Assembly (NCBI GenBank): GCA_017552535.1
Contig: JAFZPV010000009.1
Span: 1-38,252, forward strand
Source: Clostridia bacterium
GTDB taxonomy: Bacteria; Bacillota; Clostridia; Christensenellales; Aristaeellaceae
Reading direction: 5' to 3'
DNA: 38,252 nucleotides
The notes below the pieces were generated by a model that worked only from the letters and a program-made list of their open reading frames with translations, was not told the origin of the DNA and ran no database searches. Shown piece after piece: positions 16,799 through 25,753 of this stretch (position 1 is the first letter of the stretch; each line of letters starts with the position of its first letter). The position numbers and the translations under genes were made by a program.

Positions 16799-18106
16799 AT
16801 GGCCGGACAAAACGAAAGACACCGCTACGACAAAGCGGGCTACAACCGTCTGTTCAAGGCGAGCCGCTATACCAGGCAGACCGTGCACCGGGACAGGGAA
16901 TACGGCCTGTTCTGGTACGATTGGCTCTGGCAGGTGCTCAGGCGCGTTTTGAGCGTGGTGTGCGCTTTGCTGGTGGTGGCGGGGCTGTTCTCTACCGCGT
17001 GGAAGCGGCTGTACACATCGCTCATCGCCCCCACAGCCGCCGGTGAAGTGACCACCTACGCATTTACCGTCAACAGCGGCGAGTCCGTAAGCACCATAGG
17101 CCGCCGGCTGGAGGAGGCGGGCTTCATCCAGTCCGACAGCATGTTCAAGTATTACGTGCAGTTCAAGGGCCTCACCAACAAGCTCCAGAGCGGCGTGTAC
17201 GACTTAAGCCACGGCATGGACCTGTTTGAGGTGGCAAACGTGCTGTCTTCCGGCAAGGGCACAAACGAGCGCACCATACGCATCATTCCCGGCTGGAATG
17301 TGGAAGACATTGCGGAGTATCTGGTAAACGTGGGCGCCATCAGCAAAAAGAGCGAATTCCTGGACGAATGCCGCCGCTATCAGAACTATATGGGCTACTC
17401 GCTGGCGCTGATCAACGCAGCCGAGCACGCCGACCTGAGCGCGCGCACCTATCCGCTGGAGGGATACCTGGCCCCGGATACCTACCGCATCTATCTGACC
17501 GCGGACGCCGCCTCCATCGTGCACACGCTGGTAAGGCAGATGGATACCGTATATACCTCCATGTTCAGCCGGGAGGCCACCTATGACGAAAACGGCAACA
17601 AGATCAGCGATCCCGAGCCCATCGGCGCCAAGGGCGTCACGCTGACCGACGACGAGGTGTTCATCCTGGCGTCCATCATCGAAAAGGAAGCCTCCGCCCC
17701 GGGCGACATGAAGCGGGTGAGCGCCGTGTTCTACAACCGCCTGGCCCTGGGCATGAAGCTGGAAAGCGACCCCACGGTGAAGTACCTTACGGGCATCACG
17801 CGCCTGGCCCTCACCAGCAATGATCTGGCGCGGCGCACCTCCTACAACACCTATCTGGTGAGCGGGCTGCCGGTGGGACCCATCTGTTCCCCCAGCCGCA
17901 GCGCGCTGCTGGCGGCGATGGAGCCGGATCAGGAATTCCTGGACAACGATTTTCTGTTCTTCTGCGCGGCGGAACCCGGCAGCGGCGCGCTGGCGTTCGC
18001 GCGCACCGGCGAGGAGCACCAGAGGAACGTGGACAAGTACCGCCCCCTGTGGGAAGCCTACGACCGCGAACAGGCGGCCAAACGGCAGCAGGCGGGCAAT
18101 CAGTAA
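16799..18106 (+). CDS. mltG: Endolytic peptidoglycan transglycosylase MltG
   Basis: 435 residues. A cytoplasmic basic N-terminus of ~45 residues is followed by one transmembrane helix ([15 protein letters not shown]), a LysM-like region ([21 protein letters not shown]) and the YceG/MltG catalytic domain. The catalytic glutamate is in [26 protein letters not shown] and [12 protein letters not shown] are all conserved. MltG cuts nascent glycan strands at the membrane and may set their length. It starts ten bases after ylbF. The 3' region is followed by a bulged hairpin without T tract before rubrerythrin. Confidence 0.95.
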   Translation: MAGQNERHRYDKAGYNRLFKASRYTRQTVHRDREYGLFWYDWLWQVLRRVLSVVCALLVVAGLFSTAWKRLYTSLIAPTAAGEVTTYAFTVNSGESVSTIGRRLEEAGFIQSDSMFKYYVQFKGLTNKLQSGVYDLSHGMDLFEVANVLSSGKGTNERTIRIIPGWNVEDIAEYLVNVGAISKKSEFLDECRRYQNYMGYSLALINAAEHADLSARTYPLEGYLAPDTYRIYLTADAASIVHTLVRQMDTVYTSMFSREATYDENGNKISDPEPIGAKGVTLTDDEVFILASIIEKEASAPGDMKRVSAVFYNRLALGMKLESDPTVKYLTGITRLALTSNDLARRTSYNTYLVSGLPVGPICSPSRSALLAAMEPDQEFLDNDFLFFCAAEPGSGALAFARTGEEHQRNVDKYRPLWEAYDREQAAKRQQAGNQ

Positions 18107-18108
18107 GC

Positions 18109-18132
18109 GATCACGCGCTTTCAGGCGCGATC
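18109..18132 (+). other. Bulged hairpin between mltG and rubrerythrin
   Basis: GATC and CGCGC-like arms (18109-18118 with 18125-18132) can fold into an eight-pair stem with a two-base bulge and a TTTCAG loop. No T run follows. It may stabilise the upstream message or weakly separate it from the rubrerythrin gene. Confidence 0.3.
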
Positions 18133-18153
18133 AATAAACGGGAGGACACATTT

Positions 18154-18693
18154 ATGGCAAACAAGTACGCCGGCACCCAGACCGAAAAGAACCTGCTGGC
18201 CGCTTTTGCGGGCGAATCGCAGGCGCGCAACAAGTACACTTATTTTGCTTCCAAGGCCAAGAAGGAAGGCTTTGAGCAGATCGCCGAACTGTTTCTGAAG
18301 ACGGCGGACAACGAGAAAGAGCACGCCAAGCTCTGGTTCAAGGAGCTGGACGGCATCGGCTCCACTGCCGAGAACCTGGCCGCCGCCGCGGACGGGGAGA
18401 ACTTCGAATGGACGGACATGTACGAAGGCTTTGCGAAGACCGCCGAGCAGGAAGGCTTCAGCGATCTGGCCAAACGTTTCCGCCTGGTGGCCGCCATCGA
18501 GAAGCACCACGAGGAGCGCTACCGCGCGCTGCTGAAGAACATCGAGACCCGCCAGGTGTTTGAAAAGAGCACCGTGAAGGTGTGGGAGTGCCGCAACTGC
18601 GGGCACATCGTGGTGGGCGAGAAGGCTCCCGAGATCTGCCCCACCTGCGCCCATCCCCAGAGCTACTTCGAGGTCAGCGCGGAAAACTACTAA
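18154..18693 (+). CDS. Rubrerythrin
   Basis: 179 residues from the ATG at 18154 with a GGGAGGAC site; the family start [15 protein letters not shown] confirms it. The N-terminal ferritin-like domain supplies the diiron ligands (Glu21, Glu54/His57, Glu98, Glu116/His119) and the C-terminal rubredoxin domain the Fe(Cys)4 site (Cys146, Cys149, Cys162, Cys165). Rubrerythrin reduces hydrogen peroxide in anaerobes. It is the last gene before a very strong terminator and is probably highly expressed. No PerR-like operator was recognised upstream. Confidence 0.96.
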   Translation: MANKYAGTQTEKNLLAAFAGESQARNKYTYFASKAKKEGFEQIAELFLKTADNEKEHAKLWFKELDGIGSTAENLAAAADGENFEWTDMYEGFAKTAEQEGFSDLAKRFRLVAAIEKHHEERYRALLKNIETRQVFEKSTVKVWECRNCGHIVVGEKAPEICPTCAHPQSYFEVSAENY

Positions 18694-18704
18694 AGCATCG
18701 ACAA

Positions 18705-18749
18705 ACGCAAAACCGGGCAGCGGACGGGATCCGCTGCCCGGTTTTGCGT
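18705..18749. terminator. Bidirectional terminator, perfect 20-bp stem
   Basis: Bases 18705-18724 and 18730-18749 are perfect reverse complements around a five-base CGGGA loop. The arms carry AAAAC and GTTTT near their outer ends, so it can terminate in both directions. It separates rubrerythrin (+) from the convergent minus-strand operon. Confidence 0.9.
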
Positions 18750-18773
18750 CTAACTGCCGCCAGGTTTATACCG

Positions 18774-19067
18774 TCAGCTTTCCTTTTGCATGATGCGCCT
18801 GTTGCGGAAGTACAGCGCCAAGTCTGTGCTCACCATGGCCAGGTTTAGCACGTAGAAGCACAGCACGTACCATTTTTGGGAAAAGCTGTTCATGTAGCTT
18901 TCGTTCAGAAGCTTCGAAACGATGCCGGCGATGTAGCCCACGATGATCAGGATCAGAAAACCCAGGCTCTTGCCCTTCGTGGTGCGCGCCTTGTAGGACT
19001 TGATCACGTTCAGCGGCCAGGACGCACCGAAGCACACCAGCATCGCGATCTCCAGTATCTCGCTCAT
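18774..19067 (-). CDS. Three-helix membrane protein, SemiSWEET/PQ-loop-like
   Basis: 97 residues with three hydrophobic segments (residues ~4-20, 35-52, 65-85). The first helix ends in SWPLNVIKSYKARTTKGKSL, which resembles the PQ-loop signature of SemiSWEET sugar transporters (P-Q-x-x-K-x-x-K-T-K-S-x-x-x-I-S-x) with the glutamine replaced. SemiSWEETs act as dimers to pass small sugars. The assignment rests on pattern and size only. AGGAGGG lies upstream of the ATG; it is the last gene of the minus-strand run. Confidence 0.6.
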   Translation of the reverse strand: MSEILEIAMLVCFGASWPLNVIKSYKARTTKGKSLGFLILIIVGYIAGIVSKLLNESYMNSFSQKWYVLCFYVLNLAMVSTDLALYFRNRRIMQKES

Positions 19068-19088
19068 ATACCCTCCTGTTTATCCCAA

Positions 19089-19946
19089 CTAAAATTCAAC
19101 TTCCATCCCGTCGTACGCAATCAGGAAACCCGGCATCAGCGCTTCAAGCTCCTTCTGTCCGGGATAGCCGTTGTGGGAAAAGTGGTTGGCGACAAAGATC
19201 GTTTTCTCATCCGCCGAGCCGTTCACGATGAGGCGCTCCTTCATCAGCAGGTTGTCTTTGGCGCCCATGTGGCCGACCCACTTCGTTTCCAGAAAACCGT
19301 TCGTGCAGTCGAGGCTGACGAGATCGAGCCGCTTTCCCTTTAGGAAGTCAAAGTTCTTCTGCGTGAGTTTGGCGGTGTCGTGCCCGTACAAAAGGCGCTT
19401 GCCGTCTTTTTCGATCAGGTAGATGAAGGCCTCTTCGCTGCGGAAGTATTGCGTGCCCTCATGGATCACGGGATACAGTCCGCTGTCTTTGGAGATGCAG
19501 TGCACCGCTTCCAACGGCGTGACGCCGTAGCCTTCGATCTGAACCGTTTCAAACGGTCTTAAAAGCTGAAAGCGGAAATACTCGCATTCGTGGCGCCTTA
19601 CCTTTTCTCCCACGCGCTCGTTGCCGTAGACGGTCATGAGCTTTTCCGTCGTGGTGATCTGCGCGAAGGTCCCGCGCCTCAACTGCAGCTCGTCCACGTC
19701 CAGATGGTCCTCGTGGCTGTGGGTCACGAGCACCGAGTGAACATAAGCGTAGGAAAGGCCGTTGTCCAGCATCTGCTTGTAGGAATCGGGGCCGAAGTCG
19801 ATCTTGAACGTGCCGTCCAGCATCGCGCCCGAGCGCGTATGGACGCCTTTCGCGCTCAGCGCACGCGCTTTCTGGCAGGCTTCGCACTCACAGAACAGTG
19901 CCGGGATACCCTCCGCCGCGGCGGTGCCGAGATATAACAGTTTCAT
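19089..19946 (-). CDS. PhnP-like metallo-beta-lactamase-fold hydrolase
   Basis: 285 residues from the ATG at 19946, which follows AGGGAGGG; a longer start in the same frame has no binding site. The N-terminus carries Cys19-x-Cys21-x-x-Cys24 (CECEACQKAR), as in the PhnP phosphodiesterase subgroup, and the metal motif THSHEDHLD begins at residue 75; later HCISKDS, LLYGHDTA and VANHFSHNG supply further ligands. PhnP opens cyclic ribose phosphates in phosphonate breakdown, but no C-P lyase genes are present, so the substrate here is probably another phosphodiester. In the middle of the minus-strand run. Confidence 0.82.
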   Translation of the reverse strand: MKLLYLGTAAAEGIPALFCECEACQKARALSAKGVHTRSGAMLDGTFKIDFGPDSYKQMLDNGLSYAYVHSVLVTHSHEDHLDVDELQLRRGTFAQITTTEKLMTVYGNERVGEKVRRHECEYFRFQLLRPFETVQIEGYGVTPLEAVHCISKDSGLYPVIHEGTQYFRSEEAFIYLIEKDGKRLLYGHDTAKLTQKNFDFLKGKRLDLVSLDCTNGFLETKWVGHMGAKDNLLMKERLIVNGSADEKTIFVANHFSHNGYPGQKELEALMPGFLIAYDGMEVEF

Positions 19947-19981
19947 CAAAACCCTCCCTGTGTTTTGAAAATTATAAAGGA

Positions 19982-20938
19982 TTACGACGCTGAAACCCGC
20001 GTACAATAAAGTATCAGAAACCTGTCGCAATCCAGAATCAGCTTTTTACCCCGCACGTGCAAGATGAAGCCGTCTTCCGGTTCGATGGTGTCTGCAAAGA
20101 CGCTGAAATAGTCGATGGGAGCCGGATTTTCATATTCCAGCACGGTGCCCAGATTGTTCACGACGCCATACAATACAAATACGACATCTTTCAGACGCAG
20201 GGCTTCGCAGTTCACAGTGCCGTTCTCAACGGTGATTTCCAACGCCGGAACGTACGGGAGTGCCTTCATGTTGATCGGATAAGAGTACAGTTCGATTCTG
20301 TACGGATACCAATGACCATCAAAATCCGATACATCGTCTGTGATCAGCGGTTCCGTTTCTTCATATCCGTCATAAAAACGTACGGCTTCCGGCTTCTCGC
20401 GCGTGAATATGGTCGAAACAGCCTGCACAGGACTTTTCAGTGTCAATTTACCGTTCTTCAGTTCCAGCCTGAAAAGATCAACTATGTTTTTCATCTGGGT
20501 AAGGTACGGCTCATCTTCATTGGGGAGGTATTCCTGCTCCGCATAAAACGCCAGAAATTCGTCGCTCGGACGCATCCAAATCCCTCCGGGATAGCTTCCC
20601 CAGATAAAGGGAATGCTTGTGATCCCTTCGACAAGCCCGAGCTCGCATTCGCTTTCATATAACGCGCTGCCATCCGGCAAAAAGGTGAGGATGTCCGGGA
20701 CGGAAGCAAACCAGATATCGGCGGGCAATACGTCCATATAGAGCATTTCCGACGCATACCATGTGCCGCAGTATTTCTCCTGTGCTTCCTCGTCAGGTAA
20801 CCAGAACCTGTTATATCGCATCAGGCGTTCAGCCTGTTCAGATGTAGAATAAGAGTAAACATCTGTTTCGGCGAAACAGCTTGCTGTGAGCAGAAGTACC
20901 AATAATACGGTCGCGCTGAGCAGTTGCTTCAAGTTCAT
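19982..20938 (-). CDS. Exported protein of unknown function
   Basis: 318 residues. The N-terminus MNLKQLLSATVLLVLLLTAS is a signal peptide; the following CFAE could be a lipobox cysteine (TASC) or an ordinary cleavage site, so lipoprotein status is open. The mature part is rich in Tyr, Glu and Asp and looks beta-rich, with no recognised domain. Base composition is visibly more AT-rich than most neighbours. Its ATG lies only seven bases after the stop of the broken hemW 3' end, as if it once directly followed a complete hemW. Confidence 0.65.
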   Translation of the reverse strand: MNLKQLLSATVLLVLLLTASCFAETDVYSYSTSEQAERLMRYNRFWLPDEEAQEKYCGTWYASEMLYMDVLPADIWFASVPDILTFLPDGSALYESECELGLVEGITSIPFIWGSYPGGIWMRPSDEFLAFYAEQEYLPNEDEPYLTQMKNIVDLFRLELKNGKLTLKSPVQAVSTIFTREKPEAVRFYDGYEETEPLITDDVSDFDGHWYPYRIELYSYPINMKALPYVPALEITVENGTVNCEALRLKDVVFVLYGVVNNLGTVLEYENPAPIDYFSVFADTIEPEDGFILHVRGKKLILDCDRFLILYCTRVSAS

Positions 20939-20945
20939 CCTTTTC

Positions 20946-21097
20946 TCAATCTCCGATCCTGTTTTCCACCGCGTTCACCAGCTCGGCTACGAGCGCCGAG
21001 TGCAGCTAAAACCTATTTTGGTAAAGCGGAGGCGTCCGTCATCGATTCTTACAAAGCCGCGGAATCCCTGCGCCTTATCTGTGAGCGGCTGTAAAGC
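20946..21097 (-). pseudogene. Broken second copy of the hemW 3' end
   Basis: The minus strand encodes KAQ...RGFVRIDDGRLRFTKIGF and then, after a one-base loss near 21006-21008, LHSALVAELVNAVEN followed by a stop at 20946-20948. These match the last ~40 residues of intact HemW (KAQ...[32 protein letters not shown]) at about 22 of 39 positions, with co-linear DNA alignment to 21907-22030. The left part of the copy, beyond 21079, is less certain. No start or radical SAM domain is present, so it is a non-functional remnant. Confidence 0.85.
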
Positions 21098-21121
21098 TGT
21101 TTGATCAGCAAACAATACTGA

Positions 21122-21421
21122 TCAGAAGTTGAACCGTGGGAGCGTTTTGTATTCATCCTGCAAAGGCCATCCTATTTCCGCCAGCTTTTCTGATTGATCC
21201 ATGGGAAAAACATACTTGTTAAGGTAATCAATAAAGTCTTCTTGTGAATATGCAATGTAGGTACCTATGTCTTTACTGAAATGCCTGTATTTCGCGGCAT
21301 CTGGGCTATCATTCAACCAGTCGCAAAACGCCAGACAATACTCATGCAAACTGTCCGCAACGATATCCGGCACCAAATACAAACCGAGTGGACCATCAGC
21401 GCTCAAAATGACTTTCTTCAT
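21122..21421 (-). CDS. Small acidic protein, possible orphan immunity protein
   Basis: 99 residues, cytoplasmic, no signal peptide. The sequence (KKVILSADG start, CLAFCDWLND, KDIGTYIAYSQEDFIDYLN) recalls small proteins found beside polymorphic toxin genes in Bacillota, but I cannot name a family. AAAAGGA lies eight bases before the ATG. It lies between the intact hemW and the broken hemW 3' end, together with a second immunity-like gene, in AT-richer DNA. No toxin gene is present, hence orphan. Confidence 0.5.
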   Translation of the reverse strand: MKKVILSADGPLGLYLVPDIVADSLHEYCLAFCDWLNDSPDAAKYRHFSKDIGTYIAYSQEDFIDYLNKYVFPMDQSEKLAEIGWPLQDEYKTLPRFNF

Positions 21422-21437
21422 CTATGTTTCCTTTTCA

Positions 21438-21881
21438 TCACAGTTTAAAACGATGCTTTGTGTATTTTTTGTCCAAATAGCAGCTGAACTCATGAAATAG
21501 TCCTTCTGCGAAACACTTCAGGTATGTCTGATCGATATGGTTTTCGAATATCAGTCTCTGTTCGTCTTCCCCGGGGGTACTCAGACAGCCATGCACTTTG
21601 ATATGTCCACCCTTTAATGCTTCAAATTCAATAAAGTCTGTTTCACGGTACAGTGCCGTGAGCTTTGCTCTTCCGGACAGAAGGGTATATAACTCCATGA
21701 GTTCGTTTGAAAACTCCGCTAATGCAACAGCGTCCATAGTCCATTCTGCCGCTCCCGAAAAAGCGCCGCTTTGAACATAAACATGTGCTTCCGTGTTTGC
21801 TGAAATGATAGGTATTAAATCGATATCGTCAATTGAAGCATCTATTTTCAATTCAAAATTACTCGCATGAAGTGTATGCAT
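21438..21881 (-). CDS. Small protein resembling WapI-type immunity proteins
   Basis: 147 residues, acidic, no signal or membrane segment. The layout of strands and helices (VYVQSGAFSGAAEWTMD, then a helix with NELMELYTLLSGRAKL, a strand pair with GGHIKVHG, and NHIDQTYLKCFAEGL near the end) is like WapI-family immunity proteins that neutralise wall-associated toxins. The match is from memory and moderate. The ATG is 25 bases after the hemW stop with a GGAGGA site, so it is co-transcribed with hemW. Confidence 0.55.
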   Translation of the reverse strand: MHTLHASNFELKIDASIDDIDLIPIISANTEAHVYVQSGAFSGAAEWTMDAVALAEFSNELMELYTLLSGRAKLTALYRETDFIEFEALKGGHIKVHGCLSTPGEDEQRLIFENHIDQTYLKCFAEGLFHEFSCYLDKKYTKHRFKL

Positions 21882-21906
21882 TCCGTCCTCCGATATGCTT
21901 CCATAC

Positions 21907-23031
21907 CTAAAGATCCTCTATTGCGTTCACTAATTCAGTCACAACCGCTGAATGCAGCAGCAAACCTTCCCGTGTAAGGCTCAGGCGCTTTTCATCGATG
22001 CTTACCAGCCCTTTCAGCTCCTGCGCCTTGTGCTGCAGCACCTGCTCTGTCTGTATGCCGTAGCACGCCGCAATATCGCTTAGAGATATGCCCCGCACCA
22101 TGCGTGTGCCAAGCAGGATGGTTTCCTCCAGCTTTCCCTTTTCATCCACGCGGTACGCTTCCGTCCGCGTATTGCCCTTAAGGTATTCGTCCAGAACGGG
22201 ATTGGAGAAGCGCTCGGAATCCATAAAGGAATGCGCCGCGCAGCCCAGTCCCAGGTAGTCGCCGCCCGTCCAGTATACGATGTTGTGCCTGGATTCGCGG
22301 CCTGGGAGGGCGTAATTGGAGATCTCGTAGCGCTGATAGCCGTGCTTTTCCAGCACGTCCGCCGCGCAAAGATTCAGGCGGCGAGCCTGTTCCTCGTCGG
22401 GCAGCCGGAGCTCGCCGGACGATACGCGCTGAAAAAGCGGCGTACCCTCTTCGAGGATCAGCCCGTAACACGAGATGTGCTTTGCGCCAAGGGACATGAC
22501 CGCCGTCAGCGTTTCAGTGATATCCTCCTCTGTCTGGCCGGGCAGCTCGTTCATCACGTCGCAGCTGATGTTGTCAAAGCCCGCTTCGCGCGCCTGCTCT
22601 ACAGCCTCCGCGGCATCGTCAAAGCAGTGGATGCGCCCGAGCATCTCAAGCAGCCTGCCCTGCTTTGCCTGCACGCCCAGCGAGAGGCGGTTGAAGCCGA
22701 GGGACCGGGCGGTCTTCAGAAATCCCGGCTTCAGCGTGCCGGGATTGGCTTCCAGCGTGATCTCCGCGTCCGGCAGGGGCGGAAACAGCCGGGTCAGCCC
22801 ATCCGTCAGCCTGCTCAGCTGGTCCGCTGTGAGCAGGCTGGGCGTTCCGCCGCCAAGGTACAGGCTGTAGATGTTCTGGATGCCGTATTCCTGCTTGCGC
22901 TCGCGGGCTTCATCTAACACGCGTGAAATGTATTTGTCCGCTTCATTCAGCCTGCCCGGATACGACACAAAATCGCAGTAGGCGCATTTCTTCGCGCAGA
23001 AGGGAATGTGTACGTATACGGCGGGGGTCAT
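21907..23031 (-). CDS. hemW: Radical SAM family heme chaperone HemW
   Basis: 374 residues from the ATG at 23031, which overlaps the lepA stop as ATGA. The radical SAM cysteines are Cys12, Cys16 and Cys19 ([11 protein letters not shown]); the next residue pattern CDF, not CxC, fits HemW and not the coproporphyrinogen dehydrogenase Hem[18 protein letters not shown] and NRLSLGVQ are also conserved, and a HemN_C winged-helix domain closes the protein. HemW binds heme and delivers it to proteins. Following lepA is the standard Bacillota order, but the usual hrcA-grpE-dnaK does not follow. Confidence 0.95.
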   Translation of the reverse strand: MTPAVYVHIPFCAKKCAYCDFVSYPGRLNEADKYISRVLDEARERKQEYGIQNIYSLYLGGGTPSLLTADQLSRLTDGLTRLFPPLPDAEITLEANPGTLKPGFLKTARSLGFNRLSLGVQAKQGRLLEMLGRIHCFDDAAEAVEQAREAGFDNISCDVMNELPGQTEEDITETLTAVMSLGAKHISCYGLILEEGTPLFQRVSSGELRLPDEEQARRLNLCAADVLEKHGYQRYEISNYALPGRESRHNIVYWTGGDYLGLGCAAHSFMDSERFSNPVLDEYLKGNTRTEAYRVDEKGKLEETILLGTRMVRGISLSDIAACYGIQTEQVLQHKAQELKGLVSIDEKRLSLTREGLLLHSAVVTELVNAIEDL

Positions 23032-24836
23032 GTATCCATCTTGAGCACGGCCATGAAGGCTTCGCTGGGCACCTGCACGCTGCCCACCTGGCGCATGCGC
23101 TTTTTGCCTTCCTTCTGCTTTTCCAGCAGCTTTTTCTTGCGGGTGATGTCGCCGCCGTAGCACTTGGCCAGCACGTCCTTGCGCAGGGCCTTCACGGTCT
23201 CGCGGGCGATGATCTTTCCGCCGATGGCCGCCTGGATGGGGATCTCGAACAGCTGCCGCGGGATGGCGTCACGGAGCTTTTCGGCGATGGAGCGGCCCCG
23301 GGCGTAGGCGCGGTCCCGGTGCACGATGATGGAAAGCGCGTCGCAGGGCTCGCCGTTCAAAAGCATGTCCAGCTTCACTAGGTCGCTTTCCACATAGTCC
23401 TTCAGCTCGTAATCGAAGGAGGCGTAGCCCCGGGTGCGGCTTTTGAGGGTATCGAAAAAGTCGTAGATCACTTCGTTCAGGGGCAGGTCGTAGGACAGCG
23501 ACACGCGCCCGCCGTCGATGTATTTCATGTCGCGGAAGATGCCCCGCTTTTCCTGGCACAGCTCCATGATGGCGCCGGTGTAATCCGCGGGCGTGATCAC
23601 GTGGGCGTCCACGAAGGGCTCCTCCATGTGCTCGATCTCGTTGATCGGGGGAAGGTTGGTGGGGTTGTCGATGGATACCATCTCGCCGTCGGTCTTCTTT
23701 ACGTGATACACCACGCTGGGCGCGGTGGTCACCAGGTCCAGATCGAACTCGCGCTCCAGCCGCTCCTGGATGATCTCCATGTGCAAAAGGCCCAGAAAGC
23801 CGCAGCGGAAGCCGTAGCCCAGCGCCACGCTGGTCTCCGGTTCAAAGGACAGGGAGGCGTCGTTCAGCCTGAGGCGCTCCAGGGCATCTTTCAGGGTCTC
23901 ATAATCCGCGCCGTCAGCGGGATAGATGCCGCAGAACACCATGGGCTGCACGGGCTTGTAGCCGGGCAGAGCCTGAGACGCGGGATTCAGCGCGCCGGTG
24001 ATGGTGTCGCCCACGCGGATGTCTGCGATGTCCTTGATGGAGGCGGCGATGTATCCTACGTCGCCGGCGGTCAGTTCGCCCGTGGGCTGGTAGCCGCCGG
24101 GGATGAACGCGCCGCACTCGGTGACGTCGAATTCCTTGCCGCAGGCCATCATGCGTATGCGGTCGCCCACCTTCACGGTGCCCTGCTTGATGCGCACCGA
24201 TGAGATCGCGCCGCGGTAGTTGTCGTAATAGCTGTCGAAGATCAGCGCCTGCAGGGGGGAGGAGGCGTCGCCCTTCGGGGCGGGCACCTTATCGACGATC
24301 TGCTCCAGCACTTCGTCGATGCCCACGCCCTGCTTGGCGCTGATCAGCGGGCAGCCTTCGGTGTCCAGGCCGATCTCGTCCTCGATCTCCTTTTTCACCA
24401 CTTCCGGCTGGGCGCTGGGCAGGTCGATCTTGTTGATCACGGGCAGGATCTCCAGGTCATGGTCCAGCGCAAGATACACATTGGCCAGCGTCTGGGCTTC
24501 GATGCCCTGGGTGGCGTCCACCACCAGGATCGCACCCTCGCAGGCAGCCAGGGCCCGGCTGACCTCATAGGTAAAGTCCACGTGGCCGGGGGTGTCGATC
24601 AGGTTCAATTCGTATTCCTGGCCGTCCTTCGCCTTATAGGGCATGCGCACGGCCTTGGACTTGATGGTGATGCCCCTTTCGCGCTCCAGCTCCATGCTGT
24701 CCAGCACCTGGTCGGTCATGTCCCGCAGGGCCATGACGCCCGTCTTTTCCAGCAGGCGGTCGGCCAGGGTGCTCTTTCCGTGGTCGATATGCGCGATGAT
24801 GCAGAAATTGCGGATCTTATCAAGCTGCGTTGCCAA
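23028..24836 (-). CDS. lepA: Elongation factor 4 / LepA (TTG start)
   Basis: 602 residues, full length. A ribosome-associated GTPase thought to help back-translocation or initiation and 30S assembly. All G motifs are visible: AHIDHGKST (G1), the RGITIKS region (G2), DTPGHVDF (G3), NKID (G4). The LepA-specific C-terminal domain ends ...[13 protein letters not shown]. The start is a TTG ([10 protein letters not shown]), with GGAGGAAG seven bases upstream. It lies 14 bases after the exported-protein gene in the same run. Confidence 0.97.
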   Translation of the reverse strand: MATQLDKIRNFCIIAHIDHGKSTLADRLLEKTGVMALRDMTDQVLDSMELERERGITIKSKAVRMPYKAKDGQEYELNLIDTPGHVDFTYEVSRALAACEGAILVVDATQGIEAQTLANVYLALDHDLEILPVINKIDLPSAQPEVVKKEIEDEIGLDTEGCPLISAKQGVGIDEVLEQIVDKVPAPKGDASSPLQALIFDSYYDNYRGAISSVRIKQGTVKVGDRIRMMACGKEFDVTECGAFIPGGYQPTGELTAGDVGYIAASIKDIADIRVGDTITGALNPASQALPGYKPVQPMVFCGIYPADGADYETLKDALERLRLNDASLSFEPETSVALGYGFRCGFLGLLHMEIIQERLEREFDLDLVTTAPSVVYHVKKTDGEMVSIDNPTNLPPINEIEHMEEPFVDAHVITPADYTGAIMELCQEKRGIFRDMKYIDGGRVSLSYDLPLNEVIYDFFDTLKSRTRGYASFDYELKDYVESDLVKLDMLLNGEPCDALSIIVHRDRAYARGRSIAEKLRDAIPRQLFEIPIQAAIGGKIIARETVKALRKDVLAKCYGGDITRKKKLLEKQKEGKKRMRQVGSVQVPSEAFMAVLKMDT

Positions 24837-24850
24837 AGGTCTTCCTCCGT

Positions 24851-25723
24851 TTACAGGGCGTTGTAATGCTGCAGGCGGACCACTTCGCCGTTTGAACCGA
24901 AGAGCACGGTAAAAACAGCTTCCACCTGGTTGATGTTGTAGTACTGTTCGATGGCCACAGAGATCTGGGCGGCGTCCGGCTCGCTGCGCTCAAGGGTATA
25001 CAGCGCGGAGCGCATATTGGGCAGCCACACGTCCGCGTCCGGGCTGAGCTTCACGGTGTATTGCCGGGGATCGTCGTTCACAGCGTAGGGGAGACCAAAC
25101 TCCTTTTCATACTCGATCTGGCAGTAATCGATGGTGAGGTATACGCCGTCTGAGCGCTGCTCGCAGGCGTTCAGAAAGGCCAGGCAGGCGGTGGAGATCA
25201 GCCGCTGCCGTAAGGACAGCGACGGGATGAAACTGTTTGAAAACCGCTCGCGCTCCGCCTCTTTGCCCCAGGAGGTCTGGCTGGCGATGAGCATGTATTC
25301 GGCGGAAACCCGGGCCGCGTACATATCCACGGTGAACACGTCTCCGCTTCCAGTGTCCCGCAGGGAACGGTAGGAGTAGCTCACGCAGGCGCCTTCGGAA
25401 TAGCCGGCGAAACCGCAGGCGGTCACGGCGGTCTGGTTTATTATGCTTCCGTAGCGGTTCACGCCCCGCACGTGGCTTTCCAGCAGGCGGGCGGGCGTAT
25501 CCTCCGCTTCGTCCAGCGAAACGCTGATCTCGCAGGTGTCTGCAAAGGCGCTTAAGAGCAGGCCGGAGGGCTCGATGAAGGTGATGACTTCCATGCCGCT
25601 CAAGGCGCTTTCGTCGTATACGGGCGCGTAGGCGGCGTAGACGCTTCCGTCAAAACCCGCCTCCCCCAGGGCACTCAGGCAGAAAAGCAGGATCAAAACC
25701 AGACACAGCCGTTTCGTGCGCAT
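24851..25723 (-). CDS. Exported protein of unknown function
   Basis: 290 residues. A clear signal peptide ([22 protein letters not shown]), probable cleavage after the ALGEA region. The mature protein has no recognised domain and is of mixed strand/helix character, ending in [30 protein letters not shown] precedes the ATG. It lies between the zinc-ribbon membrane protein and lepA, with small gaps on both sides, and may act with the former at the cell surface; this is context only. Confidence 0.7.
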   Translation of the reverse strand: MRTKRLCLVLILLFCLSALGEAGFDGSVYAAYAPVYDESALSGMEVITFIEPSGLLLSAFADTCEISVSLDEAEDTPARLLESHVRGVNRYGSIINQTAVTACGFAGYSEGACVSYSYRSLRDTGSGDVFTVDMYAARVSAEYMLIASQTSWGKEAERERFSNSFIPSLSLRQRLISTACLAFLNACEQRSDGVYLTIDYCQIEYEKEFGLPYAVNDDPRQYTVKLSPDADVWLPNMRSALYTLERSEPDAAQISVAIEQYYNINQVEAVFTVLFGSNGEVVRLQHYNAL

Positions 25724-25753
25724 AACGTCCTCCTGAAATCCGTTCGCCGGGCG

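Noticed and set aside
18049-18153. Longer rubrerythrin start inside mltG
   Set aside because: The ATG at 18154 has a good binding site and the family N-terminus; the upstream extension is the mltG frame-shifted sequence.
19590-19937. Plus-strand frames opposite the PhnP-like gene
   Set aside because: No binding site or domain; the minus-strand gene has clear metal motifs.
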